Positions 25,109 to 33,147 of a stretch of DNA of 64,000 nucleotides are shown piece after piece. The notes under the pieces were generated by a model. The model saw only the letters and a list, made by a program, of their open reading frames with translations, was not told the origin of the DNA and did not search any database. How positions within the stretch are numbered: position 1 is the first letter of the stretch; each line of letters begins with the position of its first letter. The position numbers and the translations under genes are program-made. Source of the stretch: an uncultured Oscillospiraceae bacterium (lineage in GTDB: Bacteria > Bacillota > Clostridia > Oscillospirales > Oscillospiraceae); NCBI GenBank assembly GCA_910585265.1, contig CAJUCA010000003.1, positions 1 to 64,000 of the forward strand, given 5' to 3'.

Positions 25109-25605
25109 CTGGGGCGTTGGGCCGCTGGCGGGCAGCGGCGGCGGAGCAGCTCCGGGCCGCGGGGCTGGACGCGGTGGAGGCCATGGAGCCGGAGCGGGCC
25201 GCACGGCGGCGGGGTCCGGCGTTGGCGGTGGCCCTGGCGGGGGTGTCCTGCGGGTCCGGGGGGTTTCAGAACTACCTGGGGACGGAGGAGACGGCGGAGG
25301 GCGGACGCCGGGAGCTGTATGGCCGGGCGGTGGAGCTGACCCTGCGGCTGGACGTGTTGGCCCCCCGGGACGGGGGCGCGTCCGCCTGCCGCGCGGCGGC
25401 GGAGCGGGCGGCGGAGGAGCTGCTGCTCCGGGGGGCCGCGGGGGTGCCCGTGGACGGGCTGTCCATGGGGGAGACGGAATATTTGGAGGCTGAGGGCCTG
25501 TACCGGCTGGCGGTGCGGTGCCGGTGCGGGGCGTGGATCGCGGCCTGGGCCGTTGAGGACGGCGGGAGGCTGACAGACTTTGAAGTGAGGGGGACGATGC
25601 GGTGA
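25105..25605 (+). CDS. Putative tail completion / tail terminator protein
   Basis: 166 aa from the TTG at 25105, which overlaps the previous stop. An upstream in-frame start at 25069 is also possible. The protein has an Ala-rich helical start, then GFQNYLGTEE and YGRAVELTLRLDVLAPRDGG, compatible with the tail terminator/neck proteins that lie between connectors and sheath. Specific family not recognised. Confidence 0.5.
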   Translation: MTGALGRWRAAAAEQLRAAGLDAVEAMEPERAARRRGPALAVALAGVSCGSGGFQNYLGTEETAEGGRRELYGRAVELTLRLDVLAPRDGGASACRAAAERAAEELLLRGAAGVPVDGLSMGETEYLEAEGLYRLAVRCRCGAWIAAWAVEDGGRLTDFEVRGTMR

Positions 25606-26636
25606 GTATGGGGATCAGGCACGAGCGGCCGGGGGTGTATTCCTCCTATGAGACGTCGGGGCTGACGGCGGCCAACGCCGGGGGCGGCAAGGTGGCCGTC
25701 ATCGCCGAGGCCGGGGAGGCGGAGCCGGGGAAGGTGTTCCAGTGGACCAGCTACAGCAGGGCGGCGGCGGACGTGGGCGAGTGCGCCCTGAGCCGCCTGG
25801 CCCGGATCGCCCTGCGCAACGGCGCGGGGACGGTGTACGGCGCGGCGGCGGGGACGGACTGGGATGAGGCCGTCGGCGCGGTGGGCAGGCTGGAGGACGT
25901 GGACGTGGTGGTGTGCGGCAGCACGGAGCTTGCGGTGCAGCAGAAGGTGAAGGCCATGGTGGTGGAGTGCTCCAACGCCCGGAAGGAGCGGATCGCCGTG
26001 GTGGGCGGAGCGGCCGGGGAGACGGTGGAGCAGCTCACCGGGCGGGCCGCGGGGCTGAACTGCGAGCGGGTGGTGCTGGCGGCCCCCGGCGCGGGGGACG
26101 GCTCCGGCGGGGCGGTGTGCGCCGCCGCCGTGGCGGGGGCCATCGCCGGGAACAGCGACCCGGCCCTGCCCCTGGGCGGGGCGGAGCTGTTCGGCCTGGA
26201 CGGGCTGGAGTGCAATTATGACGACAACGAGATCGACGCGCTGGTGCAGGGGGGCGTGACGGCGTTGGAGACGCTGGCGGGGTCCTGCTACGTGGTGCGG
26301 GGGGTGACCACCCGGACCACCACCGGCGGCGCGGCGGACACGGCGTGGCGGGAGCTGACCACCATCCTGGTGGTGGACGAGGTGATCCCGGGGCTGCGCA
26401 ACGCCCTGCGCGCCCGGTTCAGCAGGGCCAAGAATACGCCCCAGACCCGGGGGGCCATCCGGTCCCAGACGGTGATGGAGCTGGAGAAGCGGGTGAGCCG
26501 GGAGATCATCGACGGGTATGAGGACGTGACGGTGACGGCGTCGGAGGACGACCCCACGGTGTGCCTGGTGGAGTTCGCCTTCACCGTGGCCCACGGGCTG
26601 AACCAGGTGTGGCTGTCGGCGCATATTACCGTATAG
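25602..26636 (+). CDS. Phage tail sheath protein
   Basis: 344-aa contractile sheath subunit. IRHERPGVYSSYETSG at the start is the standard sheath opening, and the C-terminal part (YVVRGVTTRTTT, WRELTTILVVDEVIPGLRNALRARF, then a tail ending FAFTVAHGLNQVWLSAHITV) is the conserved domain that packs against the tube. It is short compared with T4 but similar to PBSX-type XkdK. The GTG start overlaps the previous stop. Presence of a sheath makes this a contractile (myovirus-type) particle. Confidence 0.88.
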   Translation: MSMGIRHERPGVYSSYETSGLTAANAGGGKVAVIAEAGEAEPGKVFQWTSYSRAAADVGECALSRLARIALRNGAGTVYGAAAGTDWDEAVGAVGRLEDVDVVVCGSTELAVQQKVKAMVVECSNARKERIAVVGGAAGETVEQLTGRAAGLNCERVVLAAPGAGDGSGGAVCAAAVAGAIAGNSDPALPLGGAELFGLDGLECNYDDNEIDALVQGGVTALETLAGSCYVVRGVTTRTTTGGAADTAWRELTTILVVDEVIPGLRNALRARFSRAKNTPQTRGAIRSQTVMELEKRVSREIIDGYEDVTVTASEDDPTVCLVEFAFTVAHGLNQVWLSAHITV

Positions 26637-26910
26637 CGTTCGAGCCGTCGTGAGCAGCGGGCTAAGACCGGAGCGGAGCGAACAGGCCGGAGCCGCCGCA
26701 GGCGGCGCAGGACAGTTTGCGGAGTCGGAGGGCTTAGAACGCGTCGCGAACAGGCGAGACGTGGATACAACATAGCGTTCGAGCCGTCGTGAGCAGCGGG
26801 CTAAGACCGGAGCGGAGCGAACAGGCCGGAGCCGCCGCAGGCGGCGCAGGACAGTTTGCGGAGTCGGAGGGCTTAGAACGCGTCGCGAACAGGCGAGACG
26901 TGGATACAAC
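26635..26910 (+). repeat. Tandem duplication, about 137-bp unit with 139-bp period
   Basis: Two essentially identical units, starting at 26635 and 26774, fill the gap between sheath and tube genes. The first starts inside the sheath stop codon. Each has short palindromes (CCGCCGCAGGCGG and GGGCTTA/TAAG-type arms) and reads CGTTCGAGCCGTCGTGAGC at the left. No ribosome binding site or plausible ORF. The tube gene has its own GGAGGA site right after. Confidence 0.9.
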
Positions 26911-26932
26911 GTGAGTATAAGGAGGAACTCAA

Positions 26933-27343
26933 ATGGCGGGTTTTAACGCGGGGCTGCGGGCGGCGGGGTTCCCCACCAGCAGCGATATCTGGCTGGAGGT
27001 GGACGGACAGAAGGTGGCGGTGGTGCAGGGGTACTCCTGCAAGGCCAGCCGCACCTCCATGACCGTGGAGGCCTTCGGGGAGGACGAGCCGGTGGCCACG
27101 GTGCAGGGGCCGCAGAGCTATGTGATCCAGCTCTCCCGGCTGTACGCCACCGATCAGGCGGCGGCCGACGGGCTGAATTTCTACGAGCTGAAGAATTTTT
27201 CCCTGGTGATCTGCAAGCCGGACCGGAAGGTGATCTATTCCGACTGCCAGTGGAGCGGCATTGAGGAGGACGCCCAGCTGGGCAAGACCGTGGTGGAGAA
27301 GCTCACCCTGGTGGCCCGGAGCCGGATGGAGACGGCGGCCTGA
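26933..27343 (+). CDS. Phage tail tube protein
   Basis: 136 aa, following the sheath gene as in all contractile tails. Features: SSDIWLEVDGQKVAVVQGYSCKASR, V-E-A-F-G-E-D-E-P and LSRLYATD, then NFYELKNFSLVICKPDRKVIYSDCQW, a beta-rich pattern matching XkdM-like tube proteins. The AAGGAGGA ribosome binding site 10 nt upstream is strong. Its stop overlaps the next ATG. Confidence 0.82.
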   Translation: MAGFNAGLRAAGFPTSSDIWLEVDGQKVAVVQGYSCKASRTSMTVEAFGEDEPVATVQGPQSYVIQLSRLYATDQAAADGLNFYELKNFSLVICKPDRKVIYSDCQWSGIEEDAQLGKTVVEKLTLVARSRMETAA

Positions 27344-27756
27344 TGGCGGCGTGGCTGGGGCAGGAGCGGGTGCAGGTCCCCGAGGGGGAGCTGCGGCTGC
27401 TGTCCGCCTGGGAGGTGCTGGACGCCCGCCGGGAGGGGGACGCCCTGGCCGGGGAGGGGGGCGGGCGGACGCTGTGCCGCAACGCCTGCCTCATCGCCCG
27501 GGCGTTGGAGCGGAAGGGGCGGCCTGTCTTTTCGGACGGGCGGGCCGCCCTGGACGGACTGCGGGTGGAGGACATCTCCCGGCTGGCGGACGCCTGGGGG
27601 GCGTTTAACCGGGAGGCCAACCCCTCCCCCCTGGACGGGGAGGAGGAGATCCAGCGGCGAAAAAAAGGCTGGAGCACGCGCCTTACGCGCGCCTTCAGTG
27701 GCGTGTGCTCCGGCTGTTTGGCGCGCTTCCCACGGAGGACAGGGCGAAGAAGATGA
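27343..27756 (+). CDS. Tail assembly chaperone, zero-frame product (gpG-like)
   Basis: 137-aa product made when no frameshift occurs. Its first 108 residues (LSAWEVLDARREGDALAGEGG, LCRNACLIARALERKGRPVF, LADAWGAFNREANP) look like XkdN/gpG-type tail chaperones, while the part after the slippery site is Arg/Thr/Ser-rich and not protein-like. It lies between tube and the next tail genes, the invariant chaperone position. Confidence 0.75.
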   Translation: MAAWLGQERVQVPEGELRLLSAWEVLDARREGDALAGEGGGRTLCRNACLIARALERKGRPVFSDGRAALDGLRVEDISRLADAWGAFNREANPSPLDGEEEIQRRKKGWSTRLTRAFSGVCSGCLARFPRRTGRRR

Positions 27757-27956
27757 CCGACCGGGACTACCTGTGGTGCGCCCTCAATCTGGCGTTGGAC
27801 CGGGAGGAGGAGCTGGCAAGGCTGTGCCCCGCCTGCCGGGAGCGGGCGGAGGAGGAGCTTTGCCCGGTGTGCGGCGCGCCCCGGGGGGAGCGGGCGGTGA
27901 ACGAGGGGTTTGACTGGGAGCGGTATGAGGAATTGAAGGGGGGCGGGGACCGGTGA
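27343..27956 (+). CDS. Tail assembly chaperone, -1 frameshift product (gpGT-like)
   Basis: A -1 shift at the A-tract 27660-27666 joins residues 1-108 to an open -1 frame running to 27956, giving about 204 aa. The joined segment reads naturally (LEHAPYARLQWRVLRLFG, then RDYLWCALNLALDREEEL) and ends in a Cys pair cluster CPAC...CPVC that may bind zinc. Lambda G/GT and most long-tailed phages make the same two chaperone forms. Without the shift the second frame has no good start except a GTG at 27705 with no ribosome binding site. Confidence 0.78.
27660..27711 (+). promoter_or_regulatory. Programmed -1 ribosomal frameshift signal
   Basis: Heptamer A-AAA-AAA in the correct phase (codons 27661-27663 and 27664-27666), followed after 4 nt by a stem GGAGCACGCG/CGTGTGCTCC (27671-27680 with 27702-27711, one G-T pair). 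Slippery site, spacing and stimulatory hairpin are all in the standard arrangement. Confidence 0.8.
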
Positions 27957-28552
27957 CGGATTGGATTGCGGTGCTGCTGGGCGAGGACGGCGAGAGCGGG
28001 GACGAGGAGCGGCCTGTTCTGGACGGGGCGTCGGAGGGCGTCCGCCTGCCCCCGCTCCGGCCCTCTGGGGCGGAGGACGGGCTGGAGCCGGCGGAGGCTC
28101 CGGGCGGAGACGGGCCGGACTGGATGGACGGGCCGGAGGGACTGCCCGGGGAGACGGACTGGGCCCAGGTCCGGGCGGACGGGCCGGAGGGCGCGGTGTG
28201 GTCGGAGGAGCTGGACCCGGAGACGGGGCGGACCGTTTGGACGCTGGCGCGGGCCGGACTGGACTGGGAGACGGGGAAAGCCTGGGACGCCGGAGCGGAG
28301 GCGGACGGGGTAGTCTGGCTGGGGCGGAGGCCGGAGGCCGGGACGGCGGGATCGGCCCTGGCGGGGCTGGCGGAGCTGTACCGGGGGGCGGCGGAGGGCC
28401 GGGCACCCGCCCCGGCGGCAGTCCCGGAGGGGGAACGGCGGACGGTTCTGGAGCGGACGGCGGAGGGCGCGCCGGGGCTGACCGTGGAGGAGCTGGACCG
28501 GGCCGTCCGGCGGGACAGCCGGAGGTATGACGGCGGCATGAGTATATTCTGA
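27953..28552 (+). CDS. Acidic phage tail-region protein of unknown function
   Basis: 199 aa, at the position where a tape measure gene would be expected. It is acidic and rich in Gly, Pro, Asp and Glu (GPDWMDGPEGLPGETDW), with a short helical end TVEELDRAVRRDSRRYDGG and the terminus MSIF. It has no long helices or hydrophobic repeats, so it does not look like a full tape measure. It may be a truncated remnant, or a small protein that normally follows the tape measure. It overlaps the chaperone stop. Confidence 0.55.
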   Translation: MTDWIAVLLGEDGESGDEERPVLDGASEGVRLPPLRPSGAEDGLEPAEAPGGDGPDWMDGPEGLPGETDWAQVRADGPEGAVWSEELDPETGRTVWTLARAGLDWETGKAWDAGAEADGVVWLGRRPEAGTAGSALAGLAELYRGAAEGRAPAPAAVPEGERRTVLERTAEGAPGLTVEELDRAVRRDSRRYDGGMSIF

Positions 28553-28568
28553 TGGGAGGCGTTGAGGG

Positions 28569-29147
28569 ATGATTCTTTCTCCCATGCGGTTTAAGAGCTT
28601 TGTGTGGCCCCACAACCCGCGGGTGTATTCCATCACCTACGAGCGGAAGCTGGCGGCCCACAAGATCCCCTTTGGGCGGCACTGCTTGCAGAGCCTGGGC
28701 CAGACCCGGCGGGTGCTGCGGGGAGAGGGGGAGTTTGTGGGGGAGGGGGCCTACGACACCTTCAAGGCGTTGGCCTCGGTGTTCTATGAGGAGACGCCGG
28801 GGGTGCTGGCCCATCCGGTGTGGATGGCGGCCACGGCCTGGTTCGCGGGGCTGGAGCTGCGGCAGGAGCCACGGCGGGACTATGTGGCCTACTCCTTCGA
28901 GTTCTGGGAGGTGGTGGAGGCCGGGGACACCGGGGAGCTGGAGCGGCGGCCCACCCAGACACCGGGGACGGGGGCCAGGCCGGAGGACGGGGGACAGGGG
29001 GCGGTGTGGCACACGGTGGTCCGGGGGGACACCCTGTGGGCGTTGGCGCGGCGGTATGGGGTCGCGCTGGAGCGGATCATCGCCCTGAACCCGGACATCC
29101 GCAACCCCAACCTGATCTATCCGGGACAGAGGGTGAGGATTTCATGA
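28569..29147 (+). CDS. LysM-containing tail hub protein (XkdP-like)
   Basis: 192 aa. The N-terminal 115 residues (MRFKSFVWPHNPRVYSITYER..., GEGEFVGEGAYDTF) are the XkdP-type baseplate/hub part. A Pro/Gly linker leads to a C-terminal LysM domain: HTVVRGDTLWALARRYG and ALNPDIRNPNLIYPGQRV. LysM can bind peptidoglycan or act as a structural plug. XkdP follows the tape measure gene xkdO in PBSX. The stop overlaps the next ATG. Confidence 0.85.
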   Translation: MILSPMRFKSFVWPHNPRVYSITYERKLAAHKIPFGRHCLQSLGQTRRVLRGEGEFVGEGAYDTFKALASVFYEETPGVLAHPVWMAATAWFAGLELRQEPRRDYVAYSFEFWEVVEAGDTGELERRPTQTPGTGARPEDGGQGAVWHTVVRGDTLWALARRYGVALERIIALNPDIRNPNLIYPGQRVRIS

Positions 29148-30097
29148 TGGAGTGCTGGGTGAGGACGGGGGACGGGCAGGCGTGGAAGCTGCCCACCGCC
29201 GTGAGCTGGGTGTTCCGGTACGGGACGGACACCCCCTGTGACAGCTTCTCCCTGCGGTGCCTGTGGGAGCGGGGGCAGGAGAAGGTGCTGTCCGGGGCGT
29301 ATCGGTTTTACGCGGACTGGGAGGGCCGGCGGGTGTTCACCGGGGTGGTGGACGAGTTTGCCGTGGTGTGCGGCGGCGGGGGGCTTACCCTGGAGCTGGA
29401 GGGCCGGGGGATGGCCGCGCTGCTGCTGGACAACGAGGCCATGCCTGCGGAGTACCAGCGGTGCACCCGGGCGGACCTCGTCGCCAACCACGTGGCACCC
29501 TATGGGGTGGCGTGCGTGGGGGGGCAGGGGCTGTCCCCCGTGGCGGGCTTCACCGTGGGCAGCGGGGAGAGCGAGTGGAGCGTGGTGCGGCGGTTCGCCT
29601 GCTACTACGGCGGGGTGACGCCCCGGTTTGACCGGGAGGGGCGGCTGGTGCTGGACCCCTATCAGGACGGGCAGGCGGTGCGGATCGGCGGGAAGGACAA
29701 GATTACGGAGTGGGAGTACCGGGAGGACCGGCACGGGGTGCTGAGCAAGGTGGCGGTGCGGCGGCGCACCACCTGGGGCACCCAGTGGGTGAGCGACCCG
29801 GCGTTCATCGCCCAGGGCGGCTGCGCCCGGCGGGTGATCACGGTGCCCAACACCACGGGCACCACCGCCATGCGGTACACGGCGGACTACCAGCTCCGGG
29901 CGGCCCGGCGGGAGCGGGTGCGGCTCCGGCTCACGGCGGCGGGCGGGTTTCTGGCCTGGCCGGGGGAGCTGGTGGACGTGGAGCTGGCGGGGTTCGGGGC
30001 CAACGGGCGATACCGGGCGGCCCAGGCGGAGGTGTCCTGCGGGGCGGAGGGGCTGACCACCTCGCTGTGGCTGGGGGAGACGGACGCCATGATTTAG
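29144..30097 (+). CDS. Baseplate hub protein, XkdQ/gpD-like
   Basis: 317 aa in the frame starting with the ATG that overlaps the LysM gene's stop. Features: WVFRYGTDTPCDSFSL, RRVFTGVVDEF, a Y-G-V-x-C segment, and VGSGESEWSVVRRFACYYGGVTPRFDREGRLVLDPY, the pattern of late control D/XkdQ hub proteins that cap the tube in contractile tails. Next in PBSX order after xkdP. The upstream part of the larger open frame is a shadow of the LysM gene. Confidence 0.8.
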   Translation: MMECWVRTGDGQAWKLPTAVSWVFRYGTDTPCDSFSLRCLWERGQEKVLSGAYRFYADWEGRRVFTGVVDEFAVVCGGGGLTLELEGRGMAALLLDNEAMPAEYQRCTRADLVANHVAPYGVACVGGQGLSPVAGFTVGSGESEWSVVRRFACYYGGVTPRFDREGRLVLDPYQDGQAVRIGGKDKITEWEYREDRHGVLSKVAVRRRTTWGTQWVSDPAFIAQGGCARRVITVPNTTGTTAMRYTADYQLRAARRERVRLRLTAAGGFLAWPGELVDVELAGFGANGRYRAAQAEVSCGAEGLTTSLWLGETDAMI

Positions 30098-30194
30098 AAG
30101 CGCGGTTTTTTACCGCAACGCGCCCCAGGCTTCTGCCGCACGCGGCAGGCGCGGAACCGTGGGGATCGCTGGCTTTTCAGTGCCCGGACACGGG

Positions 30195-30448
30195 CGGCAG
30201 CACAAATGGGGGAGAAGCCAGTCCAGATCCTGCGCGCCGGAAACATTCAGACACGGTTTCCAAGGAAGCAAAGGGGGGACATAGGGGGGAAGGGGCCCCC
30301 GCAAAGCCGTCCTTCAGGCTTTGTGGGGAGAGGAGGAGCAAGGGAGCGAACGCAGTTTTCGCCGCAGGCGGAAACGGAGTAAGCGGACTTTGCGACGACG
30401 AGCGCGCTTCTTTGGTTACTTTCTCTCGCGTGAGAGAAAGTAACCCCC
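30195..30448 (+). repeat. 252-bp interspersed repeat, copy 2
   Basis: Direct copy of 17064-17315 with scattered changes, closing with hairpin GTTACTTTCTCTC/GAGAGAAAGTAAC (30415-30444, loop GCGT). It separates xkdQ-like and xkdR-position genes, splitting an otherwise overlapping gene string. The rest of the 30098-30584 gap shows no gene. Confidence 0.85.
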
Positions 30449-30584
30449 GCCGGAGGCGCGCCCCCGAGGGGGAAGGGGGCAAAAATCAGAAGGCCGGGAG
30501 GGGCAAGCCCCTCCCCTGCAGGGGCGCGGGATGTGGTTCCGCCAACCCCCTGGGGCAGGGGGAAATAGAAGGAGGTTTTTGACA

Positions 30585-30980
30585 ATGTGGCTGAGCGGGC
30601 AGTACAAACGCCCGGCAGAGCAGGCCGAGGGACAGACGGGCGTTGTCACCGTGGGCGGCGGCGGGACGGCGGTGCTGCTGGACCGGGAGCGGCGGGGGCT
30701 GGAGGTGTACGGCCCCGGCGGCTACCGCTGGACGCCGGAGCCGGGACAGCGGGCCCTGGTGATCCAGGGCCAGGGGGAGATCCCCTGCGTGGCGGGGGTG
30801 CGGCAGGGGGGCGGCACCCCCAGCCATGTGTCCATCGGGGCCAGGTCCGTGTCCGTCAGCGGGCAGAGCGTGTCCCTTCAGGGCGGGGTGGATTTGAAGG
30901 GGAGCGTCTCCGTCAACGGGGTGCCGCTGGAGGAGTATATCGCCCGGATCGTGGCCGGGCTGCTGGGAGGATTGGGATGA
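30585..30980 (+). CDS. Phage baseplate protein, gpV/XkdR-position
   Basis: 131 aa. The ATG at 30585 has an excellent AAGGAGG site 9 nt upstream and avoids an N-terminal extension encoded by repeat DNA. The sequence (TGVVTVGGGGTAVLLDRERRG, GYRWTPEPGQRALVI, then SVSVSGQSVSLQGGVDLKG and SVNGVPLEEYI) has beta repeats near the C-terminus like baseplate spike proteins of the gpV/gp45 type. The PBSX position would be XkdR. Call is by position and repeat pattern. Confidence 0.6.
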   Translation: MWLSGQYKRPAEQAEGQTGVVTVGGGGTAVLLDRERRGLEVYGPGGYRWTPEPGQRALVIQGQGEIPCVAGVRQGGGTPSHVSIGARSVSVSGQSVSLQGGVDLKGSVSVNGVPLEEYIARIVAGLLGGLG

Positions 30981-31327
30981 GCTTGAAGCTGGTGGACCGG
31001 GATTACGTCCCCGACGGGAACGGCGGCGTGGCGTCGGGCCGGGGCGGGGAGGAGCTGCTGGACGAGGCCCTGTTCCGGCTGGCGGCCCGGCGGGGGAGCT
31101 TTCCCTTCCTGCCGGAGCTGGGCAGCCGGATGCACCTGCTGCGGCGGGAGCGGCCCTCGGAGTGGAACACCCTGGCCCTGCAATACGCGGTGGAGGCGTT
31201 GGAGGACATGGAGGGCGTCCGGGTTACGGCGGCGTCGGCCCGCCGGGACGGGGACGGCCTGCTGGTGACGGTGGCCCTGCTGCGCGAGGGGGCCTCGCTG
31301 CCGGTGGAGATCAGGCTGGAGGAGTGA
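30977..31327 (+). CDS. Baseplate wedge protein, gp25/gpW-like (XkdS position, DUF2634)
   Basis: 116 aa. LLDEALFRLAARRGSFPFLPELGSRMHLL followed by YAVEALEDMEGVRV is the gp25/gpW-like wedge signature. It initiates sheath assembly in contractile systems. The ATG overlaps the previous stop. XkdS occupies this place in PBSX. Confidence 0.75.
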   Translation: MSLKLVDRDYVPDGNGGVASGRGGEELLDEALFRLAARRGSFPFLPELGSRMHLLRRERPSEWNTLALQYAVEALEDMEGVRVTAASARRDGDGLLVTVALLREGASLPVEIRLEE

Positions 31328-31331
31328 TTCG

Positions 31332-32435
31332 GTGATAACGTTGGAGGAGATCTACGGGGGGCTGGCGGCGGAGTTCCAGGCCCGGACGGGCAAGACCGCC
31401 GGGGCCAGCAGCGAGCTGGCGGTGCGGTTCTACGCGGTGGCGGCCCAGATTTACGCCCTGTACGTCCAGGGGGAGTGGACCCGGCGGCAGTGCTTCCCCC
31501 AGACCGCCCAGGGGGAGGAGCTGGACAAGCACGCCCTGCTCCGGGGGGTGGCCCGGCGGCAGGCGGCCAAGGCCGGGGGGACGGTGCGGTTTTACGTGAA
31601 CGAGGCCCAGGAGGCGGAGGTGGACATTCCGGCGGGGACGGTGTGCATGACCGCCGGGGGCGTGCGGTTCGCCACCACCCGGGAGGCGGCGGTGGCGGCG
31701 GGGGAGCTGTACGCGGACGCGCCCGTGGAGGCGGTGGAGCCGGGGGCGGCGGGCAACGTGGGGGCTGGCGCGGTGGTTTACATGGCCCAGCCCCCGGTGC
31801 GGATTGTGGCCTGCGCCAATGTGGAGCCCTTCACCCAGGGGCTGGACACGGAGGGGGACGAGGAGCTGCGGGAGCGGGTGCTGGCCACCTACCGCCGCTT
31901 GGCCAACGGGGCCAACAGCGCGTTTTACCGGCAGGCGGCCATGTCCTTCCCCGAGGTGGCGGCGGTGACGGTGCTGCCCAAGAGTCGGGGGGTGGGGACG
32001 GTGGACATCGTGCCCGCCGCCCAGGGGGGCGTGCCCTCCCAGGCCCTGCTGGGGGAATTGCAGGACTATTTTGATCAGGTGCGGGAGATCGCCGTGGACG
32101 TGAGGGTGGAGGCCCCCGCGGTGGAGACGGTGGATCTGTCGCTGAAGCTGTGGGCGGCGGAGGGCCGGGACTTCGCGGCGGTGGCCGGGGCGGTGGAGGA
32201 CGCGCTCCGGGCGTGGTTCAACGGGGAGCGGCTGGGCAGGCCCCTGCCCAGGGCCCAGATCACCAGCCTGGTGTTTGGGGTGGACGGGGTGGCGAACTGC
32301 GAGATCCTGTCCCCGGCGGCGGATCTGCCGCTGGACAATGTGACGCTGCCGGTGCTGGGGGAGCTGGCCATTGCCGACGGGACCGCGCCGGAGCCAGAGC
32401 CGGAGCCGTCCCCTGAGAGCGGGGTGGAAGCGTGA
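31332..32435 (+). CDS. Baseplate J-like protein (XkdT)
   Basis: 367 aa, baseplate wedge subunit. Features: GEELDKHALLRGVARRQAAKAGGTVRFY, I-P-A-G-T-V-C-M-T, VEPGAAGNVGAGAV, GLDTEGDEELRERVLATYRRLANGANSAFYRQAA, and LPRAQITSLVFGVDGV near the end, all typical of the gpJ family. It starts with GTG and ends with a Pro-Glu-rich tail (EPEPEPSPESG). Its stop overlaps the GTG start of the next gene. Confidence 0.87.
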   Translation: MITLEEIYGGLAAEFQARTGKTAGASSELAVRFYAVAAQIYALYVQGEWTRRQCFPQTAQGEELDKHALLRGVARRQAAKAGGTVRFYVNEAQEAEVDIPAGTVCMTAGGVRFATTREAAVAAGELYADAPVEAVEPGAAGNVGAGAVVYMAQPPVRIVACANVEPFTQGLDTEGDEELRERVLATYRRLANGANSAFYRQAAMSFPEVAAVTVLPKSRGVGTVDIVPAAQGGVPSQALLGELQDYFDQVREIAVDVRVEAPAVETVDLSLKLWAAEGRDFAAVAGAVEDALRAWFNGERLGRPLPRAQITSLVFGVDGVANCEILSPAADLPLDNVTLPVLGELAIADGTAPEPEPEPSPESGVEA

Positions 32436-33019
32436 TCCACCAGGACTATCTGGCGTCGCTGCTGCGGCCCCTGGGCGTGTACGACCTGCGGGAGGGCACC
32501 GTCAACCGGGGGGAGCTGGAGGCCTACGGCGTCCGGCTGGACCACATGGCGGGGGAGCTGGAGGACACCGCCCGGGAGATGAACCTGACCACCGCGGAGG
32601 GCTTCGGGCTGGAGCGGGTGGAGGAGCTGCTGCCCTACCGCCCGGTGTGCGCCACCCCGGGCCAGCGGCGGGCGGCCCTGGCGGCCCTGCTGCGCATCGG
32701 CGGGGACAGCTTCACCCCGGCGGCCATCAACGACACCCTGCGGGGCTGCGGCCTCAACGCCCGGGCGGAGGAGGGCGGACAGCCGGGGTACGTGAAGGTG
32801 TACTTCCCCGAGGTGGCGGGCATTCCCGAGGGGTTCGACGGGCTTCGGGCCATCATCGAGGAGATTCTGCCCAGCCATGTGGACGTGACCTATGTGTTCT
32901 GGTACAACACCTGGGCCATGGCGGCGGAGCGGCACCCCACCTGGGGCCACGCCCAGGACGCGGGGCTGAGCTGGTACGGCGCGGCCACGGAGAACGACGG
33001 GGAGCTGGGCTGGCCGTGA
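32432..33019 (+). CDS. DUF2313 / XkdU-like tail protein
   Basis: 195 aa, follows the J-like protein as gpI/XkdU does in P2 and PBSX. LLRPLGVYDLREGTVNRGELEAYG, then RVEELLPYRPV, QRRAALAALLRIGGDSFTPAAINDTLRGCG and a C-terminal VTYVFWYNTWAM fit DUF2313. It is the last tail gene; no fibre, holin or endolysin gene follows, unlike complete PBSX-like prophages. Confidence 0.8.
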   Translation: MIHQDYLASLLRPLGVYDLREGTVNRGELEAYGVRLDHMAGELEDTAREMNLTTAEGFGLERVEELLPYRPVCATPGQRRAALAALLRIGGDSFTPAAINDTLRGCGLNARAEEGGQPGYVKVYFPEVAGIPEGFDGLRAIIEEILPSHVDVTYVFWYNTWAMAAERHPTWGHAQDAGLSWYGAATENDGELGWP

Positions 33020-33112
33020 GGAGGGGATGGGGGGCTGTGCGCGGCAAACGGACAGCCTCCCCCGCTCTGCGGACAGGGGATAAAAAATTTTTAGAAATCT
33101 CACAAAAAGGGG

Positions 33113-33141
33113 TTGACAAATCCGGCAGGCTGTCGTACAAT
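33113..33141 (+). promoter_or_regulatory. Strong sigma-A promoter for the RNA at 33148
   Basis: TTGACA (perfect), 17-bp spacer, TACAAT. There is no ORF of any length directly downstream, only structured RNA. Expected start near 33148. Confidence 0.85.
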
Positions 33142-33147
33142 ACAGAC

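Noticed and set aside
26635..26910. CRISPR array
   Set aside because: Only two long identical units with no short repeat-spacer alternation and no cas genes.
18658..33019. R-type bacteriocin (tailocin)
   Set aside because: Terminase, portal, capsid and prohead protease genes are intact, so a head is encoded; no lysis or fibre genes are present.
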